This document shows positions 38,193-45,412 of a stretch of 64,000 nucleotides of DNA, piece after piece. Under the pieces are notes generated by a model, which was not told where the DNA came from, ran no database searches, and was given only the letters and a program-made list of their open reading frames with translations. Position 1 is the stretch's first letter. Every line of letters starts with the position of its first letter. Source of the stretch: Azospirillaceae bacterium (GTDB lineage Bacteria; Pseudomonadota; Alphaproteobacteria; Azospirillales; Azospirillaceae); NCBI GenBank assembly GCA_028283825.1, contig JAPWJW010000003.1, positions 496,001 to 560,000 on the forward strand, read 5' to 3'. The position numbers and the translations under genes are program-made.

Positions 38193-38958
38193 AGCGATGG
38201 ATGGCCAGGCCGGCCGGGGCCTGGACGGTGGGCATGATCTCCACCCGGTTGACGTTGAAGTGCGGCGGCAGGGTGGCGCACCAGAACACCGATTCCGCCA
38301 CGTCCTCCGCCGTCAGGGGCGTGGTGTCGGCGTAGACCTTGCGGGCCTTCTCGGCGTCACCCTTGAAGCGCACCAGGCTGAAGTCCGTCTCCACCATGCC
38401 CGGTTCCACCGAGGTGACGCGCACGCCGGTACCTTGTAGGTCGGCGCGGATGCTGAGGCTGAACTGGGTGACGAAGGCCTTGGACGCGCAATAGACGTGG
38501 CCGCCGGGATAGGGGTAGCTGCCGGCGGTGGAACTGAGGTTGATGATGTGGCCGCGGCCGCGTTCCACCATGCCCGGCAGGATCAGGCCGGTCATGATGG
38601 CCAGCGCCTTGTCGTTGGTGTCGACCATGATCTCCCAGTCATCCAGGTTGGACTTCTGGGCGGGATCCTGGCCCAGGGCCAGGCCGGCGTTGTTGATCAG
38701 CAGGTCGATGTCGGCGAAGTCGGCCGGGATGCTGGCCACCGCCGCCTCCATCGCCTTGCGGTCGCGCACGTCGAACGACAGGGTATGGGTGGGCACGTCC
38801 AGGCTGTCGGCCAGGGCCTTCAGCTTTTCCGGGTTGCGGCCGGCCAGCACCAGGCGGGTGCCCAAGGCCGCGAAACGGCGGGCGAAGGCGCTGCCGAAGG
38901 CGCCGGTGGCGCCGGAGATCAGGGCGATGGCGGGGACATGGGGCGGGGCGTAACTCAT
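38179..38958 (-). CDS. Short-chain dehydrogenase, YdfG-like (NADP-dependent 3-hydroxy acid dehydrogenase)
   Basis: 259 residues from ATG 38958 (AAGGAGGC upstream; the longer frame to 39114 is not used). Classical SDR: cofactor motif SGATGAFGSAFARRF (TGxxxGxG type), LAGRNPEKL with Arg favouring NADP, DLLINNAGLALG (NNAG), catalytic Ser in IINLSSTAGSYPYPGG and YCASKAF (YxxxK). Sequence style (ISGATGAFG, TPLTAEDVAESVFWCATLPPHFNVNRVEIMPT) matches E. coli YdfG, which acts on serine/3-hydroxypropionate-like hydroxy acids. It lies 49 bases downstream of mazG on the same strand. Confidence 0.92.
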   Translation of the reverse strand: MSYAPPHVPAIALISGATGAFGSAFARRFAALGTRLVLAGRNPEKLKALADSLDVPTHTLSFDVRDRKAMEAAVASIPADFADIDLLINNAGLALGQDPAQKSNLDDWEIMVDTNDKALAIMTGLILPGMVERGRGHIINLSSTAGSYPYPGGHVYCASKAFVTQFSLSIRADLQGTGVRVTSVEPGMVETDFSLVRFKGDAEKARKVYADTTPLTAEDVAESVFWCATLPPHFNVNRVEIMPTVQAPAGLAIHRFKKD

Positions 38959-39007
38959 GGCAACTGCCTCCTTGGTTTTGGTCGTGTTTTGAATGAAGTG
39001 GCGGCCG

Positions 39008-39841
39008 TCAGCCGCCGGTGCGCTCCAGCCCCTTGGCCTTCTGCCAAAGGGCCTCCATCTCGTCCAGGGTGGCTTCCGCCGGCCCGCGGCCTTCCTCGGC
39101 CAGCCAGGCTTCAATTTGGCGGAAGCGGCGTTCGAACTTGGCGTTGGTGCCGCGCAGCGCGGTCTCGGGATCGATGTCGAGATGGCGGGCCAGATTGGCC
39201 AGGGCGAAGGTCAGGTCGCCCAGCTCATCCTGCATGCGGGCCTGTTCCGGCACCGCGTGCTCCATCTCCACCCGCAACTCGCCGATCTCCTCCTCGATCT
39301 TGTCCAGGATCTCCTTGGCCTGGGTCCAGTCGAAGCCGACGCGGGCGGCCCGCTTCTGCAGCTTCACGGCGCGGGTCAATGCGGGCAGGCCGGTGATGAC
39401 GCCTTCCAGGGCCGACGCCTTGGCGCCGCTGGCGGCGGCCTTGGCGGCGCGCTCGCCCGCCTTCTGGGTCTCCCAGCGCTGCACCTGGTCCACGGCGTCG
39501 GCCACCTCGTCCGGCTGCTCCCCGAACACATGGGGATGGCGGCGCACCATCTTGTCGTTCAGGGTGCCGACCACGTCGGCGAAGTTCCACAGGCCGCGCT
39601 CGCTGGCCATCTGGGCGTAGAACACCACCTGGAACAGCAGGTCGCCCAATTCCTCCTTCAGGGCGCCCATGTCGCCCAGCTGGATGGCGTCCGCCACCTC
39701 GTACGCTTCCTCGATGGTGTGGGGGGCGATGGTGGGGAAGTCCTGCTCCAGATCCCAGGGGCAGCCGCCGTTGGGGTCGCGCAGGCGGGCCATGATGCCC
39801 AGCAGGCGTTCAATGGGGGCGGCTGCGGAATGGTCGGTCAT
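39008..39841 (-). CDS. mazG: Nucleoside triphosphate pyrophosphohydrolase MazG
   Basis: 277 residues from ATG 39841, hydrolysing NTPs or dNTPs to monophosphates and PPi. Two tandem MazG domains: the first with CPWDLEQDFPTIAPHTIEEAYEVADAI (core EEAYEVADAI) and LKEELGDLLFQVVFYAQMA, the second with KIEEEIGELRVEM and QDELGDLTFALANLARHL. The EExxE...ExxD metal motifs are intact in both. In relatives mazG follows hflX directly; here it is detached, on the opposite strand. A strong hairpin separates it from the upstream oxygenase. Confidence 0.95.
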   Translation of the reverse strand: MTDHSAAAPIERLLGIMARLRDPNGGCPWDLEQDFPTIAPHTIEEAYEVADAIQLGDMGALKEELGDLLFQVVFYAQMASERGLWNFADVVGTLNDKMVRRHPHVFGEQPDEVADAVDQVQRWETQKAGERAAKAAASGAKASALEGVITGLPALTRAVKLQKRAARVGFDWTQAKEILDKIEEEIGELRVEMEHAVPEQARMQDELGDLTFALANLARHLDIDPETALRGTNAKFERRFRQIEAWLAEEGRGPAEATLDEMEALWQKAKGLERTGG

Positions 39842-39862
39842 GAGGCTGTCCCGGAAATGCGA

Positions 39863-39888
39863 AAGGGGGGCCCCAAGCGGCCCCCCTT
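39863..39888 (-). terminator. Hairpin between the IPNS-like oxygenase and mazG
   Basis: AAGGGGGGCC (39863-39872) pairs perfectly with GGCCCCCCTT (39879-39888). On the minus strand it follows the oxygenase stop and ends with three T only, so termination may be partial. Confidence 0.55.
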
Positions 39889-39943
39889 CCTTATACCGAA
39901 CCCGCACGCCGGGGCCACCCGCCCCGACGCTTCGGCGGGCCAA

Positions 39944-40783
39944 TTACTTCTTCAGGCCGATCTCACGCAGCCGCTGGTCCAGGTACTCACCGGCGGTGTA
40001 GGCGGCACTAAGGCGCACGTCCGGCCGGGGGTGCAGGAACATGGGCATGGAATAGCGCGAGACATTGTGCTCCGGCGGCGGGTTGACGACACGGTGGGTG
40101 GTCGCCGGGAAATAACCGCCCGACGCCTCCTTCAGCATGTCGCCGCCGTTGACGGCGATCATGCCGGCGTCACAGGGCACGGCGTGCCAGTTGCCGGCGG
40201 TGTCCTTGGCCTGCAGCCCGGGCTCGCTGCCCGTCACCAGCAGGGTGATCAGGTTGATGTCCTCATGCGCCGCCGCGCGCACGGCCCCGGGCTCGAACCC
40301 CTCGGCCAGCGGCGGGTAGTGCAGCACGCGGAACAGGCTCTGCGTGCTGCCGTCCATCATGGCGGGCAGGGGCACGGAGAATTGGGTCGCCACGGGTGTC
40401 GGGCTGTGCGTTTGGATCCAGCCGAGCAGGTCGGCGCCCAGCGCGATCAGGGCCGCGTACATGGCCTCCGTCGCCTCCTTCACGCCCGCCGGCAGCGGCC
40501 GGTTGGGATAGACGTGATAGAACTCCTTCAGGTCCTTGAGGGGGCTGCCCTTGGCGTTTTCCGAGCGGAAGGGGAAATAGCCGTCCTGCGTCTCGGGCGA
40601 GAACAGGTGATCCATCTTGGTCTCGGACGCGAAGAACGCGGCCCATTCGGCGTAGACGCGCTGGATCAGCGCCGGATCGATGGGGTGGTTGCGCAGCACG
40701 GCGAAGCCGGTCTCATGCATGGACCGGACGAATTCGGCCGGGGCCGTGGACTCGGTGTAATCAACGCTGGCGATATCGAACAT
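39944..40783 (-). CDS. Isopenicillin N synthase-like 2OG-Fe(II) oxygenase
   Basis: 279 residues from ATG 40783 (GGGGAAACACCC upstream). Non-haem iron dioxygenase of the IPNS/ACC-oxidase/gibberellin-oxidase superfamily. N-terminal DIOX_N-like start (FVRSMHETGFAVLRNHPID) and the C-terminal double-stranded beta helix with ligands H173 and D175 (AAHEDINLITLL), H230 (TTHRVVNP) and the 2OG-binding R243 with Ser (NVSRYSMPMFL). Most bacterial members hydroxylate small molecules; no substrate is suggested by neighbours. Upstream of mazG on the same strand; the 232-base 5' gap is GC-rich and holds nothing recognisable. Confidence 0.88.
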   Translation of the reverse strand: MFDIASVDYTESTAPAEFVRSMHETGFAVLRNHPIDPALIQRVYAEWAAFFASETKMDHLFSPETQDGYFPFRSENAKGSPLKDLKEFYHVYPNRPLPAGVKEATEAMYAALIALGADLLGWIQTHSPTPVATQFSVPLPAMMDGSTQSLFRVLHYPPLAEGFEPGAVRAAAHEDINLITLLVTGSEPGLQAKDTAGNWHAVPCDAGMIAVNGGDMLKEASGGYFPATTHRVVNPPPEHNVSRYSMPMFLHPRPDVRLSAAYTAGEYLDQRLREIGLKK

Positions 40784-41015
40784 GGGTGTTTCCCCGATGG
40801 CGTCCGGTGCCGCCCTCGCCATCGCGGGAAAGGGTGCCGTTTGCGGACGCGTTACATCCGCCCCCGGGCCGCGGGCCAGGGACTGTTTTTTAGGTCAAGG
40901 CCGGCCGCGGGCAGCCATGTCGCGTTGCGCTGGGACTAACAGCCCTGGCGCGCCCCCGTCAACCATGCAGATGCGGGAAGTGTTTCCGATTTTGCGGAGG
41001 ATTATGGCGCACCCG

Positions 41016-41372
41016 TCATGCCATTTTCTTCGCCGCCTTCCTGGCCTCCGCCCTGGTCACGGCGTCTGCGGCGCGGATGATCCAGTCGCGCAAGGCCGGG
41101 GCCTCATCCAGCATGGCGTCGGGTACCACGACGTAGGTCTTGCTGACCGGCTGGCTGGGGTCGTATTGCAAGGCCTTGGCGCCGGGCAGGGCCAGCAGGG
41201 CCGCATGGTCCGCCCCCGCCAGCTTCAGCGCCAGCCCCACGTCGGACAAGGAGGCGAAGGGCTTGGCGCCCGCATAGGCCATGATGCCGCCGAACATGGG
41301 CTTGAACGCCAGTTCCAGGTCGGGTGTCGCGACCGCCATGATGGATGCCAGGTGTTTGGGATCGTGCGCCAT
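41016..41372 (-). CDS. TfoX/Sxy N-terminal domain protein
   Basis: 118 residues from ATG 41372. Only the TfoX N-terminal domain: a helix with MFGGIMAYAGAKPFASL (the phrase FKPMFGGIMAY is diagnostic), SDVGLALKLAGADHAALLALPGAKAL, and a C-terminal helix bundle ending in a Lys/Ala-rich tail. Full-length TfoX/Sxy regulates competence in gammaproteobacteria; single-domain forms such as this are widespread and of unknown role. Divergent from the EamA gene, with 98 bases between starts. Confidence 0.82.
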   Translation of the reverse strand: MAHDPKHLASIMAVATPDLELAFKPMFGGIMAYAGAKPFASLSDVGLALKLAGADHAALLALPGAKALQYDPSQPVSKTYVVVPDAMLDEAPALRDWIIRAADAVTRAEARKAAKKMA

Positions 41373-41470
41373 TGTTTTTCCTTCGTTTTCCAATTGCCCG
41401 CTAACGTGAACTTTAGCGGCTAGCCCTGACAGGTCATGGCAGGATGGAAACGGCTTTGAAAGGTGCTTTC

Positions 41471-41908
41471 ATGAATACCCCCGTGCTGACCTGGCAGATG
41501 TGGGCCGTGCTGTCGGCCGTGTTCGCGGCCATGACCGCCATCCTGGCCAAGGTGGGGGTGGCGGGGGTGAATTCTGACTTCGCCACCCTGGTGCGAACCA
41601 TCGTCATCCTGCTGGCCATCGCGGCCTTGCTGCCCATCACCGGGCAGTGGCAGTCGCCGGCCGGCGTCTCGGGCCGCAGCTATCTGTTCCTGGTGCTGTC
41701 GGGCCTGGCCACCGGCGGATCCTGGCTGTGCTATTTCCGCGCCCTGAAGATGGGGGAGGCGGCGCGGGTGGCCCCCATCGACAAGATGAGCGTGGTGCTG
41801 GTGGCCCTGTTCGGCGTGCTGTTCCTGGGGGAACGCCTCAGCCTGCCCAACTGGCTGGGCGTGGCCTTCATCGCCGTGGGGGCCATCCTGGTGGCCTACC
41901 GCGGCTGA
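41471..41908 (+). CDS. EamA-family single-domain membrane transporter
   Basis: 145 residues from ATG 41471. Half-size EamA (DMT superfamily) protein with about five hydrophobic helices: WAVLSAVFAAMTAILAKVG (the start resembles many DUF-type EamA proteins), TIVILLAIAALLPITG, YLFLVLSGLATGGSWLCYFRAL, VVLVALFGVLFLGERLSL and WLGVAFIAVGAILVAY. The family sequence FRALKMGEAARVAPIDKMSVVLV is conserved. Single-domain members probably dimerise. Substrate unknown; metabolite export is usual for the family. Confidence 0.85.
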   Translation: MNTPVLTWQMWAVLSAVFAAMTAILAKVGVAGVNSDFATLVRTIVILLAIAALLPITGQWQSPAGVSGRSYLFLVLSGLATGGSWLCYFRALKMGEAARVAPIDKMSVVLVALFGVLFLGERLSLPNWLGVAFIAVGAILVAYRG

Positions 41909-41998
41909 CCCTATCCCGAAGGTTGGCCCGGCCATCTTCAAACCTTTGTTAAGGGGCGGCGGCCCATCCTGGTCCCGACAGGTACGCGGGGATCGGTT

Positions 41999-43294
41999 GT
42001 GTCGATGGACGGGTCGGGTCATCAGATGGGTTGCGGGGATGGGCGGTCCGGCGAACTGTTCGCGCAGGCCGCACCCAAGCTGCGCGCCATCTTCCAGGCC
42101 CAGGCCCAGGCGTGCGCCGGCAGCCTGCACATGGTCGGCCTGGAAAGCCTTCAGACCCGGCTGGGCGCCCGCTGGCCCAAGGTGGCGGAGCGCGTGCACG
42201 CCCTGGCGGAGCGCCTGCTGCCGCAGATGTTGAGCCCCAATGACGCCTGGTTCCGTTATGGCGAGGAGGGCTACATCGTCGTCTTCGCCCAGTTGGGCCG
42301 GACCGAGGCCGGGCTGATCTGCGCCAAGCTGGTGGAACAGTTGCAGCGCCTGCTGCTGGGCGATGCCGACACGGCGTCCGTCCGTGTCCAGTCCGCCGTG
42401 CAGGAGATCGGCGGTGAGGTGCTGTTCGAAAGCACCAGCCTGCGCGACATGCTGGCCAGTGCCGCCGCCTTGGCCGCGCACGGCGCCAGCGGGCAGGACG
42501 CCGTCGGTGCGAATGCCGAGAACGCCAACCCCTGGGGCAATTTCGCCCAGCATGAGGCGCCGGTGGAGGTGGTCTACCGCCCCATCTGGGACGTGCGCAA
42601 AGAGGTGCTGTCCATCTACCTGGCGCGTGCCATGCGCCCGCGCCGGGGGCGCCTGCCGGTCTGGGGCTATGACTGTGTCGCCAATTCCAGCGACGTGCAG
42701 CAGATCCTGGGCCTGGACCTGAACGTGCTGCGCCAGGCCATGGAGGTTTATGCCGAACTGTACCGCAATCAGTTCCGCTGTTTCCTGGCGGTGCCGGTGC
42801 ATTTCGAGACCCTGGCCGGCCATGCCCGCCGGCGCGAATATCTGGCGGCGTTGCAGGCGATTCCGAAGGAACTGGTGGCCTTCCTGGCCTTTCAGGTGGT
42901 GGGGCTGCCGCATGGCATCCCGGCCGGCCGCGCGGCGGAGATCGTGACCTTCCTGAAGCAGTTCAGCCGGGTGGTCATCGCCGTGGTGGACAGTGGCGGC
43001 GATCTGGCCGTCCTGGCCGCGGCCGGCGTCTATATCGCCACCATGATGCTGCCCCCCGGTGCCGGCCCCAAGCGCTGGGGCCCCGACCTGTCGCGCTTCG
43101 CCCACGACGCGGTGAAGCTGCGCCTGCGCGCCGGGGTGGAGGGCGTGGACACACCGCTGATGGCCTCCTACGCCGACGGCGCCGGGTTCCATTACATGAC
43201 GGGTGATTTCATCGGCACCTGGGCGGAAGTGCCGGAGAACGCCCTGCGCTTCACCCACGCCGACCTGCGCGCCCGCATGGTGGCGGCGGACTAG
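41999..43294 (+). CDS. Degenerate GGDEF-EAL-like protein (probably catalytically inactive)
   Basis: 431 residues (GTG 41999 after GGGGAT; ATG 42005 is possible). Residues ~25-165 have the length and strand pattern of a GGDEF domain, with FRYGEEGYIVVFAQ where an active enzyme has RxGGDEF. Residues ~188-430 follow an EAL domain: VEVVYRPIWDVRKEVLS (compare YQPIVDL), DLNVLRQAMEVYAEL, CFLAVPVHFETL, ELVAFLAFQVVGLP, FSRVVIAVVDSGG, and a late strand KRWGPDLSRFAHDAVKLRL. The EAL triplet itself is replaced (SIYLARAM) and no cluster of acidic metal ligands is seen. It is most likely a c-di-GMP binding or signalling pseudo-enzyme; the assignment is by eye. Confidence 0.65.
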   Translation: MSMDGSGHQMGCGDGRSGELFAQAAPKLRAIFQAQAQACAGSLHMVGLESLQTRLGARWPKVAERVHALAERLLPQMLSPNDAWFRYGEEGYIVVFAQLGRTEAGLICAKLVEQLQRLLLGDADTASVRVQSAVQEIGGEVLFESTSLRDMLASAAALAAHGASGQDAVGANAENANPWGNFAQHEAPVEVVYRPIWDVRKEVLSIYLARAMRPRRGRLPVWGYDCVANSSDVQQILGLDLNVLRQAMEVYAELYRNQFRCFLAVPVHFETLAGHARRREYLAALQAIPKELVAFLAFQVVGLPHGIPAGRAAEIVTFLKQFSRVVIAVVDSGGDLAVLAAAGVYIATMMLPPGAGPKRWGPDLSRFAHDAVKLRLRAGVEGVDTPLMASYADGAGFHYMTGDFIGTWAEVPENALRFTHADLRARMVAAD

Positions 43295-43659
43295 GAACCC
43301 TCCTGGTCCAGGAACACGTACAGGGCGGCGATCTTGCCATCGCGCACGATGATCAGGTCCAGGCCGGTATACTCCGGCTTTTCGCCGCGCGGTCCGGACC
43401 CCCAGGCCAGGCGGCCGGCATTGTGCAGGGCTTGTGGCGCGCCATGGGGCGTGTAGGCGAAGTGGGGGTGCGTGGCGCGCAGGTCGCCGGCGAACTTGTC
43501 CAGCGCGTCGCGGCCGACGATGATGCCGGGTGGGGCGTACAGGACGCAGTCTTCCGTATAAAGCGCGTTGATCGCCGCGCGGCGGCGGGCGGCGTCGCCC
43601 TCGCCAAAAACCTCCTGAAGGTTGCGGCGCAGCAGTTCGTGAATTCTGTCCGACATCAT
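43291..43659 (-). CDS. SnoaL-like / NTF2-fold protein
   Basis: 122 residues from the first of two adjacent ATG codons (43659), with GGGAG upstream. Cone-shaped NTF2 fold of the SnoaL/ketosteroid-isomerase-like type: an N-terminal helix pair (LLRRNLQEVFGEGDAARRRAAINALYTEDCVLYAPPG, core YTEDCVLYAPPG), GRDALDKFAGDLRATHPHFAY, and the terminal strands GLDLIIVRDGKIAALYVFLD. Such domains are found in isomerases, cyclases and binding proteins; function cannot be deduced. Its 3' end overlaps the convergent GGDEF-EAL-like gene by 4 bases. Two inverted repeats lie just upstream (43693-43745). Confidence 0.8.
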   Translation of the reverse strand: MMSDRIHELLRRNLQEVFGEGDAARRRAAINALYTEDCVLYAPPGIIVGRDALDKFAGDLRATHPHFAYTPHGAPQALHNAGRLAWGSGPRGEKPEYTGLDLIIVRDGKIAALYVFLDQEGS

Positions 43660-43692
43660 CGTCTCCCGGTGCTGGGTTGCTGGTGGGAGGAC

Positions 43693-43745
43693 TTTCGGAC
43701 AAGGACCGTCTTTCCGAAATGGCAATGATTGAAAGATATCATTGC
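43693..43745. promoter_or_regulatory. Two inverted repeats upstream of the SnoaL-like gene
   Basis: TTTCGGA (43693-43699), 13 bases, TCCGAAA (43713-43719); then GCAATGAT (43722-43729), 8 bases, ATCATTGC (43738-43745). Both are perfect and lie in the 115-base gap upstream of the minus-strand SnoaL-like gene, as operators would. Confidence 0.4.
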
Positions 43746-43774
43746 GGATTTGGCGATATGACGGCGCGGGTGGA

Positions 43775-44368
43775 TCAGTCATCCAGGCCCTTGCCCGCCA
43801 GGATGCGCGGCAGGTGTTTCTCGATGCGGGCAACCCGTGTCTTCGACTGTTTGGCCGCCGCGAAATGCAGGAGATAGGCGCGCTGGCGCCCGGGTGTCAG
43901 CGCCTCGAACGCGGCCTTGAGGTCGGAATCCGCATCCAACCGGGCCTGGAATTCCTCCGGTACCGCGAACTCACGGGTTTTCTTGAAATCCACTTCCAAA
44001 CCGGCCTGTTCCACCGCGATGGCCTGGTGGATATAGGCCTTCACGGTGTCCGCCAGGGCCGTGATCTGGCCCAGGCTGGTGAAGCGCATCTGGCGGGCCG
44101 CCTGCACATTCTCCGTCTGCCGGACCAGAATGCCGTCCGGATCCGGAATCAGCGCACCCTTGAAGAACAGCAGGGCGCAGTAGTCCTTGAAGCCGTGGAT
44201 GAGGACGACGTTGGCATCGTCGACGGTATAGCAGGGGTTGCCCCACTTGAAGCCTTCCGTCATTGGGCAATCGAGCGCGATGGCCCGTAGCGCGCGGAAT
44301 TCCTCCCGCCATTTCCGGGCTTGGTCCAGATAGGCATCGACCTTGGGGTTGGTTTCGCCCGTGGCCAT
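43775..44368 (-). CDS. YdeI/OmdA-like protein with DUF1801 domain
   Basis: 197 residues. N-terminal DUF1801-type domain (VDAYLDQARKWREEFRALRAIALDCP, MTEGFKWGNPCYTVDDANVVLIHGFKDYCALLFFKG, in short EGFKWGNPCYTV) and C-terminal YdeI/OmpD-associated motif with the basic helix LTPGRQRAYLLHFAAAKQSKTRVARIEKHLPRIL (core GRQRAYLLHFAAAKQSKTR). Members have been linked to antimicrobial-peptide and bacteriocin resistance in enterobacteria, but the biochemical role is unclear. It lies 42 bases downstream of the transglutaminase gene on the same strand and could be the last member of that transcript. Confidence 0.85.
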   Translation of the reverse strand: MATGETNPKVDAYLDQARKWREEFRALRAIALDCPMTEGFKWGNPCYTVDDANVVLIHGFKDYCALLFFKGALIPDPDGILVRQTENVQAARQMRFTSLGQITALADTVKAYIHQAIAVEQAGLEVDFKKTREFAVPEEFQARLDADSDLKAAFEALTPGRQRAYLLHFAAAKQSKTRVARIEKHLPRILAGKGLDD

Positions 44369-44410
44369 GATGATCCTCCCGCTTGATTTCTTATCGGTGC
44401 CGTGTTGGCG

Positions 44411-45412
44411 CTAGACCATTTCTTGTGACTGGCTTTGCGATTGGCTCTGCCCGCTATCGGCCACTGGCGGTTCCTCTTCGCCCTGTTCCTCCACATCCAC
44501 GCTGACGTACAGGGCGTGGGCGTCGCCGCCCAGGATGACGCCGCTGAGGGGGCTGACGTCGTTATAATCGCGGCCGTAGGCCAGGGTGATGTGGTTCACG
44601 CCCGCCAGCGTGTCGTTGGTGGGGTCCATGTCGACCCAGCCGGCCGCCGCCCCGCACCAGACCTGTGCCCAGGCGTGGCTGGCGTCCGCCCCTTGCAGGC
44701 GCGGCTGGCCCGGCGGGGGCAGGGTGCGCAGATAACCGCTGACGTAGCGCGCCGGCAGGCCCAGGGCGCGCAAGGCGCCGATCATCAGGTGGGCGAAGTC
44801 CTGGCAGACGCCGCGTTTCAGGTCCAGCACCTCCAGCACCGGGGTGCTGACGGTGGTGGCGTCGGCGTCGAAGGTGAAGTCGGCGTGGATGCGGCTCATC
44901 AGGTCGTGGGCGCCCAAGCCCACGGGCCGGCCGGGCGGGAAACTGTCGGCGGCGAACGCCGCGAGGTCCGGGCTGGGCAGGCGCAGGCGGGGGGACGATT
45001 CCAGGAACTCCGCCACGTCCAGGAGGGCGGGCGCCTGGGCGGCCACATCTTCCCACGCCGGGCTGGCCGCCAGGTCGGGGGTGGGCCGGGGCAGGACGGC
45101 CACGTCCAAATCCACCGACACCGTCAGGTCCAGGTGCGGCGTGTCGATGGCCACATAGGTGACGGCGTTGCCCAGCCAATCCTGCCGGTCCACCGCCACG
45201 GCGGGCGCCGGCTCCACCGTCATGTCCAGCACCCGGCCGCGTTGCCGCGCATCCTGGCGCGGGCCCAGATGGGCGATCAGTTGCGAGGCCGCGACCGGCA
45301 CCGTGTAGCTGTAGCGGGTGATGTGGCGGCAGCGATAGCGCACATGCGCCGGCGCCGCGTCCCCCTCCGCCGTTTCGGGGAACAGGGGATCAGGCGGCAC
45401 GGGCATGGACAT
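44411..45412 (-). CDS. Transglutaminase-like protein with N-terminal beta domain
   Basis: 333 residues. N-terminal Bact_transglu_N beta domain (RYRCRHITRYSYTVPVAAS) and a transglutaminase-like core with a full triad: C203 in LKRGVCQDFAHLM, H246 in DASHAWAQVW and D263 in VDMDPTND. Circularly placed in the well-known gene set alpha-E / ATP-grasp / transglutaminase, where it is predicted to act as a peptidase or transglutaminase on a small peptide product. It overlaps the upstream ATP-grasp gene by 23 bases. The C-terminus ends in a short Gln-Ser repeat (GQSQSQSQSQEMV) that looks like codon slippage. Confidence 0.9.
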   Translation of the reverse strand: MSMPVPPDPLFPETAEGDAAPAHVRYRCRHITRYSYTVPVAASQLIAHLGPRQDARQRGRVLDMTVEPAPAVAVDRQDWLGNAVTYVAIDTPHLDLTVSVDLDVAVLPRPTPDLAASPAWEDVAAQAPALLDVAEFLESSPRLRLPSPDLAAFAADSFPPGRPVGLGAHDLMSRIHADFTFDADATTVSTPVLEVLDLKRGVCQDFAHLMIGALRALGLPARYVSGYLRTLPPPGQPRLQGADASHAWAQVWCGAAAGWVDMDPTNDTLAGVNHITLAYGRDYNDVSPLSGVILGGDAHALYVSVDVEEQGEEEPPVADSGQSQSQSQSQEMV

